Assembly (NCBI GenBank): GCA_003487525.1
Contig: DNDT01000249.1
Location: 1-10,252 of the forward strand
From: Flavobacteriales bacterium
Lineage (GTDB): Bacteria > Bacteroidota > Bacteroidia > Flavobacteriales_E > Vicingaceae
Reading direction: 5' to 3'
Length of the DNA: 10,252 nt
A program made the position numbers and the translations under genes. Positions 6,162 through 10,252 of this stretch are shown piece after piece; within the stretch, counting starts at the first letter, position 1; every line of letters begins with the position of its first letter. The notes beneath the pieces were generated by a model. That model was not told the origin of the DNA. It ran no database searches and was given only the letters and a program-made list of their open reading frames with translations.

Positions 6162-7940
6162 ATGTCAAAATTGTCAAATAATTACAGAACACATACCTGC
6201 GGTGAATTGAACATTAAACAGGTCGGGAACCAAGTAACGCTGTGCGGTTGGGTGCAGAAATCAAGAATACTGGGAGGGCTGACCTTTATTGATTTGCGGG
6301 ATCGTTATGGTATAACTCAACTTGCATTTAACACCGAAGTGAACAAGAATCTGAGTGAACAGGCCGGAGAACTGGGAAGGGAATTTGTCGTTCAGGTCAT
6401 CGGGGTAGTTCGTGAACGGCAAAGTAAAAACAAGAATATTTCGACCGGAGATATAGAAATCGAAGTGAACGAGATTAACATTCTGGACCAATGTGAGACT
6501 CCTCCGTTTACCATTGAAGACAAATCGGATGGTGGTGAAGAAATCAGAATGAAGTACAGGTACCTTGACCTGAGAAGGGGTCCGCTTCAGCGCAATATTT
6601 TGTTGAGACACAGGGTGGCACAGGAGGTTCGCAATTACTTGAGCAATCAGGAGTTCCTCGAAATAGAAACGCCCTTTTTAATTAAGTCGACTCCGGAAGG
6701 AGCACGTGATTTTGTTGTGCCGTCAAGAATGAACCAGGGCCAGTTTTATGCCTTGCCACAATCTCCTCAGACCTTTAAGCAATTGCTTATGGTCGGTGGA
6801 TTTGACCGGTATTTCCAGATCGTAAAATGCTTTAGAGATGAGGACCTGAGGGCGGATCGACAGCCTGAATTTACGCAAATTGACTGTGAAATGTCTTTTG
6901 TGAAACAGGAGGACGTCAGGGATATTTTCGAAGAGCTGGTTCGCCATTTGTTTAAAAAAATTAAAAATGTCGATCTGGATAAATTTCCGGTCATGTCTTA
7001 TCAGGATGCAATGAGGTTTTACGGAAGCGACAAACCGGATCTCCGGTTTGACATGAAATTCGTTGAAATCAATGAACTCGCAAAGAACAAAGGATTCAAT
7101 GTATTTGATCAGTCGGAGCTGGTTGTTGGGATCAAGGTAGATTCCTGTGCCGAATACACGCGAAAACAACTCGACGAACTTACCGATTTTGTTCGCAAGC
7201 CTCAGATAGGAGGCAAGGGACTGGTTTATGTCAAATGCAATGAAGATGGAAGCTTCAAATCTTCGGTTGACAAGTTTTTTGATCAGGATGCACTAAAAAA
7301 ATGGGCGGACGCATTTAATGCAAAGCCGGGGGATTTGATTTTAATCGTATCCGGAGACGTCAATCAAAGCCGTCAGGTTCTTTGTGAGCTTCGTCTGGAA
7401 ATGGGAAATCAACTGGGCTTAAGGGACAAAGACACCTTTAAACCCCTTTGGGTAAATGATTTCCCACTGTTGGAATGGGATGAAGAAAGCAAACGACACC
7501 ATGCACTGCATCATCCGTTTACTTCCTATTTAAAAAATGAAGCGGAGCTGAAAAAAATTGAAGAAGGCAATCTGACGGGATTGATTTCGGATGCATACGA
7601 CATGGTCATCAACGGTGTGGAAATTGGGGGAGGATCAATCAGAATTACCGATAAGGATGTGCAGGCGCGAATGCTTGACTGGCTCGGATTTTCGCCGGAA
7701 GAGGCGCGCGCGCAGTTCGGATTTCTGATGGATGCATTCAAATATGGCACACCTCCGCACGGGGGCATTGCATTTGGATTTGATCGAGTGTGCGCCCTTT
7801 TTGGAGGAAGCGATTCCATTCGGGATTTTATTGCCTTTCCAAAAAACAATTCAGGCAGGGACGTCATGCTGGACGCTCCTTCAGCTATTGCCGGTGAACA
7901 ACTCGACGAACTGGGTTTAAATCTTAAGAAAAATGAGTGA
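6162..7940 (+). CDS. aspS: Aspartate--tRNA ligase (bacterial type, discriminating-like)
   Basis: A class IIb aminoacyl-tRNA synthetase of 592 residues (normal bacterial length) charging tRNA-Asp in the cytoplasm. The N-terminal OB-fold anticodon domain starts at [10 protein letters not shown]. Then come class II motif 1 ([10 protein letters not shown]), the Asp-site signature QSPQ (200-203), motif 2 with [14 protein letters not shown] (224-237), the bacterial GAD insertion domain (about 275-405) and motif 3 with GIAFGFDRV (535-543). Residues equivalent to E. coli Leu30 and Lys81 are Leu and Lys here; in known nondiscriminating AspRS these are His and Gly, so this should be a tRNA-Asp-specific enzyme. 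The ATG at 6162 ([12 protein letters not shown]) best fits the family start; an ATG at 6153 is possible. Its stop overlaps the next gene by 8 nt. Confidence 0.95.
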   Translation: MSKLSNNYRTHTCGELNIKQVGNQVTLCGWVQKSRILGGLTFIDLRDRYGITQLAFNTEVNKNLSEQAGELGREFVVQVIGVVRERQSKNKNISTGDIEIEVNEINILDQCETPPFTIEDKSDGGEEIRMKYRYLDLRRGPLQRNILLRHRVAQEVRNYLSNQEFLEIETPFLIKSTPEGARDFVVPSRMNQGQFYALPQSPQTFKQLLMVGGFDRYFQIVKCFRDEDLRADRQPEFTQIDCEMSFVKQEDVRDIFEELVRHLFKKIKNVDLDKFPVMSYQDAMRFYGSDKPDLRFDMKFVEINELAKNKGFNVFDQSELVVGIKVDSCAEYTRKQLDELTDFVRKPQIGGKGLVYVKCNEDGSFKSSVDKFFDQDALKKWADAFNAKPGDLILIVSGDVNQSRQVLCELRLEMGNQLGLRDKDTFKPLWVNDFPLLEWDEESKRHHALHHPFTSYLKNEAELKKIEEGNLTGLISDAYDMVINGVEIGGGSIRITDKDVQARMLDWLGFSPEEARAQFGFLMDAFKYGTPPHGGIAFGFDRVCALFGGSDSIRDFIAFPKNNSGRDVMLDAPSAIAGEQLDELGLNLKKNE

Positions 7941-8868
7941 TACGAGAAGAATACTTGTCATTGGATGTCTCGGCCAGGTGGGCAGCGAGCTTACCGACGC
8001 ACTGAGAGAGAATTATGGCACGGAGAATGTCATTGGTTCGGACGTACGTCAACCCGAAAATGCAGAGGGACCATTTGAGATAATTGACGTTCTTGATATC
8101 GATCGGATCAGGGAGGTGGTTGACAAATACACTGTTACGGAGATATATAACCTGGCGGCGCTCTTGTCCGCCAATGCCGAAAAGAACATTGAATTTGCCT
8201 GGAAACTCAATATGGATGGCTTATTTAACACACTTAATCTGGCCAGGGAAGGAAAGATAAAAAGATTGTTCTGGCCGAGTTCAATTGCTGTTTTTGGCCC
8301 GACAACGCCGAAAGACAACACCCCTCAGGACAGCATTGCAGACCCCAATACCGTATATGGAATCAGCAAGTTGGCAGGAGAACGGTGGTGCGAATATTAC
8401 TTCAACAAATTCAATGTGGATGTCCGAAGTATTCGATATCCGGGTTTGATCGGGTATAAAACACTACCGGGAGGGGGAACGACAGATTACGCCGTGGATA
8501 TTTTTCATCAGGCATTGAAACAAAAAAAATACACGTCTTTTCTTGGCGAGAACTCCACTCTTCCAATGATGTATATGCCGGATGCAATTCGAGCGACCAT
8601 TCAAATTATGAATGAACCGGCAGAAAATATTAAGGTCCGTTCCAGTTACAACATTGCAGGAATAAGTTTTTCTCCTTCCGAAATAGCAGGGGCAATAAAA
8701 AAGCACATTCCTGAATTCGAGATTAGCTATGCGCCCGATTTCAGACAGGCCATTGCAGATAGCTGGCCAAAGAAAATCGACGATTCGCGCGCACGGCACG
8801 ATTGGAACTGGTCGCACGAATATGATCTTGAAGGAATGGTAAAAAATATGCTTGAAAACTTAGGCTAA
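7933..8868 (+). CDS. L-threonine 3-dehydrogenase, short-chain dehydrogenase/epimerase type
   Basis: A 311-residue NAD+-dependent enzyme that oxidises L-threonine to 2-amino-3-ketobutyrate, which a CoA ligase or spontaneous decarboxylation then turns into glycine plus acetyl-CoA or aminoacetone. It belongs to the extended-SDR group typified by the psychrophilic Flavobacterium TDH, not to the zinc alcohol-dehydrogenase-type Tdh of E. coli. Evidence: the GCLGQVG nucleotide motif (11-17), the adenosine-ribose acid in GSDVR (D37), [11 protein letters not shown], the [10 protein letters not shown] stretch with catalytic S116/S117, YGISK with Y142 and K146, [16 protein letters not shown], and [11 protein letters not shown] near the C-terminus. 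Length and motif order agree with the family throughout. Its ATG lies inside the end of aspS (8-nt overlap), which implies co-transcription and probable translational coupling. The partner ligase gene is not in the window. Confidence 0.93.
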   Translation: MSDTRRILVIGCLGQVGSELTDALRENYGTENVIGSDVRQPENAEGPFEIIDVLDIDRIREVVDKYTVTEIYNLAALLSANAEKNIEFAWKLNMDGLFNTLNLAREGKIKRLFWPSSIAVFGPTTPKDNTPQDSIADPNTVYGISKLAGERWCEYYFNKFNVDVRSIRYPGLIGYKTLPGGGTTDYAVDIFHQALKQKKYTSFLGENSTLPMMYMPDAIRATIQIMNEPAENIKVRSSYNIAGISFSPSEIAGAIKKHIPEFEISYAPDFRQAIADSWPKKIDDSRARHDWNWSHEYDLEGMVKNMLENLG

Positions 8869-8913
8869 GTATTTAAGGAATTACTATTTTTAGTCCTTCG
8901 GATAGCGAAATAC

Positions 8914-9816
8914 ATGATTATGAGGTTGGTAAGCGCATTTTCCTTTTTTATTATTCTGGCAGTTGTTTTTTCAGATCTTTCTGGGCAGTCCTATGAACTT
9001 GTTGGTGGTGACACGATCAACAAAAAGGATGCCATGGGAAAGATGCAAGGCAAATGGATCATAACAGGCAAAAACAAAAGACTTCCCGGATATTCTCCCG
9101 ATGCAAAAATTGAAGAGGGATCATACAAGGACAGTAAAAAAGTAGGAGTCTGGATAGGTTATTACAGCAATGGCAAAACCAAGAATGAAATAACCTATAA
9201 ATTCGGGCGACCCAATGGTCCGTATAAGACGTACTATGTGACCGGAATACTTGAAGAAGAGGGAAACTGGCAGAACAATCGAAATATTGGAACCTTTAAA
9301 CGCTTTCATGAAAATGGAAAGCCCTCTCAAGCATTCAATTTTAACAGCACCGGAAAAAGAGAAGGAAAACAGTCGTATTATCATGAAAATGGTCAGTTGA
9401 TGATCGAGGGAAACTGGGATGGCGGAAAAGAATCGGGAACCCTGACGGAATATTATGAAAACGGAGATTTAAAAGCCAAGAAAGTATTTGCAGACGGCAC
9501 CCTGGACGAGGCAAAAACCACGGTATATGAACCGAAAACACCCGTTGTCGACCGGGCCAAGCAAGAGGAGAAAAATGCTCCGGTTAGAAATGTGGTTGCC
9601 AGTAAAGAAGAACAACCCAACCAGGGTCACTTTGATGGCAACGGTCATCACAAGTTGTACAATAAAGACAAAATACTTGTGAAAGACGGATACTTTCAAA
9701 ACTACAAACTGATTGACGGAAAATGGTATAAATACAGTGACGACAACATCTTGCTGAACATTGAGCGCATTAAAAACGGGCGTTATGTCGGAGATGTTCC
9801 GTTTGATGAAGAGTAA
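8914..9816 (+). CDS. Exported MORN-variant (YwqK-like) repeat protein
   Basis: A 300-residue protein with an N-terminal signal peptide (about 1-25, ending near LSGQ; no lipobox Cys, so not a lipoprotein). Residues 66-195 hold about five MORN-variant units of 22-28 residues, recognisable by recurring G-x-W/Y...YY-x-NG-x-(K/Q/D) patterns such as GYYSNGK, RFHENGK, YYHENGQ and EYYENGD. A charged linker (about 200-237, rich in K, E, P) leads to a C-terminal segment with DGNGHHKLYN and DGKWYKYSDDN that looks like one or two degenerate copies of the same unit. Many such proteins are automatically labelled YwqK-family antitoxin, but there is no toxin gene nearby and it is exported, so that label should not be used. 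The function is unknown; a periplasmic or surface scaffold role is possible. A weak -7 box TATTTTTA lies at 8885-8892. There is no T9SS tail. Confidence 0.8.
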   Translation: MIMRLVSAFSFFIILAVVFSDLSGQSYELVGGDTINKKDAMGKMQGKWIITGKNKRLPGYSPDAKIEEGSYKDSKKVGVWIGYYSNGKTKNEITYKFGRPNGPYKTYYVTGILEEEGNWQNNRNIGTFKRFHENGKPSQAFNFNSTGKREGKQSYYHENGQLMIEGNWDGGKESGTLTEYYENGDLKAKKVFADGTLDEAKTTVYEPKTPVVDRAKQEEKNAPVRNVVASKEEQPNQGHFDGNGHHKLYNKDKILVKDGYFQNYKLIDGKWYKYSDDNILLNIERIKNGRYVGDVPFDEE

Positions 9817-9872
9817 TCCCTGCCGCTAACCAGTCTTCCTTTTTCGTTTATTTGTAGTCCGTAAAAAGTCTC

Positions 9873-10252
9873 ATGCAGGGTAAATTAATACTATACAATA
9901 CACTTAGTAGAAAGAAGGAAGCCTTTGCCCCGCTTAAACCGCCTTTTGTCGGTATGTATGTGTGTGGTCCGACTGTCTACGGAGATGCTCATCTGGGACA
10001 CGCCAAATCCTACGTTTCGTTTGATGTCATTTATCGGTATTTGCTTCATATCGGATATAAGGTCCGCTATGTTCAGAATATTACCGATGTAGGCCATCTC
10101 ACGGATGATGCCGATCAGGGAGAAGATAAAATTTCAAAACAGTCGCGTCTGGAACGGATTGACCCGATGGAAGTGGTGGAGCGATACATGGCCAATTACT
10201 ACCGCGACATGGATGCGCTCAACAATCTCAGACCTTCGATTGCACCGCGTCC
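9873..10252 (+). CDS. cysS: Cysteine--tRNA ligase, N-terminal part (runs off the window)
   Basis: The frame opens at the ATG at 9873 and stays open for 126 codons to the window end; the family is about 450-490 residues, so roughly the first quarter is seen. It charges tRNA-Cys in the cytoplasm and is a class I synthetase with an active-site zinc. [18 protein letters not shown] carries the first zinc ligand C31 and the HLGH form of the class I HIGH signature (40-43). [16 protein letters not shown] and EDKISKQSR follow in the normal family order. The KMSKS motif and remaining zinc ligands lie outside the window. It is 56 nt after the MORN-repeat gene on the same strand; TTTATTTG (9847-9854), one base off the -7 consensus, may mark its own promoter. 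No terminator hairpin is visible in the gap. Confidence 0.95.
   Translation, partial: MQGKLILYNTLSRKKEAFAPLKPPFVGMYVCGPTVYGDAHLGHAKSYVSFDVIYRYLLHIGYKVRYVQNITDVGHLTDDADQGEDKISKQSRLERIDPMEVVERYMANYYRDMDALNNLRPSIAPR

Noticed and set aside
6261..7169. Minus-strand open frames inside aspS
   Set aside because: The plus strand is a clear, complete aspartyl-tRNA synthetase, and the antisense translations show no family features.
8914..9816. Toxin-antitoxin system based on YwqK-like repeats
   Set aside because: There is no small toxin-like gene next to it and the protein carries an export signal.
1..10252. Mobile element, CRISPR array, prophage or novel defence system
   Set aside because: I saw no transposase, integrase, spaced direct repeats, tRNA-associated att site or defence-type domains; the genes are housekeeping, arsenic-related or secreted-protein genes in normal Bacteroidota style.

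Overview
The window looks like chromosomal DNA from a member of the Bacteroidota, possibly a marine or environmental lineage. The evidence is a type IX secretion (T9SS) type A sorting domain at the C-terminus of a secreted protein, SusE-like domains, an SDR-type L-threonine 3-dehydrogenase closely resembling the flavobacterial enzyme, and the absence of Shine-Dalgarno motifs. Several genes instead have TAnnTTTG-like -7 boxes shortly upstream of their ATG. GC content is moderate, by eye about 43%. Coding density is high and no gap between genes exceeds about 110 bp. I see no tRNA, rRNA, CRISPR array, insertion sequence or phage gene.

Left part (1-1143, + strand): the 3' end of a purine-nucleoside phosphorylase is followed after 2 nt by an arsenite methyltransferase (arsM) of the long, Cys-rich, GGGCC-ending type associated with arsenosugar biosynthesis. 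The tight pair suggests a pathway unit: ArsM methylates arsenic, a radical SAM enzyme (ArsS, expected upstream and not visible here) adds a 5'-deoxyadenosyl group, and the phosphorylase could remove adenine. The last step is my inference.

Middle (1179-4728, + strand): a large secreted protein combines an alpha/beta-hydrolase (esterase-like) domain, three SusE-like beta modules and a T9SS tail. It is followed by a UDP-galactopyranose-mutase-like FAD oxidoreductase, probably for cell-surface glycan metabolism.

Minus-strand block (4732-6054): in transcription order, tadA (tRNA adenosine deaminase), a BrxA/BrxB bacilliredoxin, then a small TerB-like protein. The bacilliredoxin gene ends in two tandem hairpins, the second with a long T tract, so the small gene is probably transcribed separately.

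Right part (6162-10252, + strand): aspS, divergent from tadA, overlaps an SDR-type threonine dehydrogenase gene by 8 nt. Next come a secreted MORN-variant repeat protein and the 5' part of cysS, which runs off the window. Three tRNA-related genes (tadA, aspS, cysS) lie within about 5 kb, but I see no evidence that this is a functional cluster. Most of the window is housekeeping. The parts that merit a second look are the arsenic pair and the modular secreted hydrolase.
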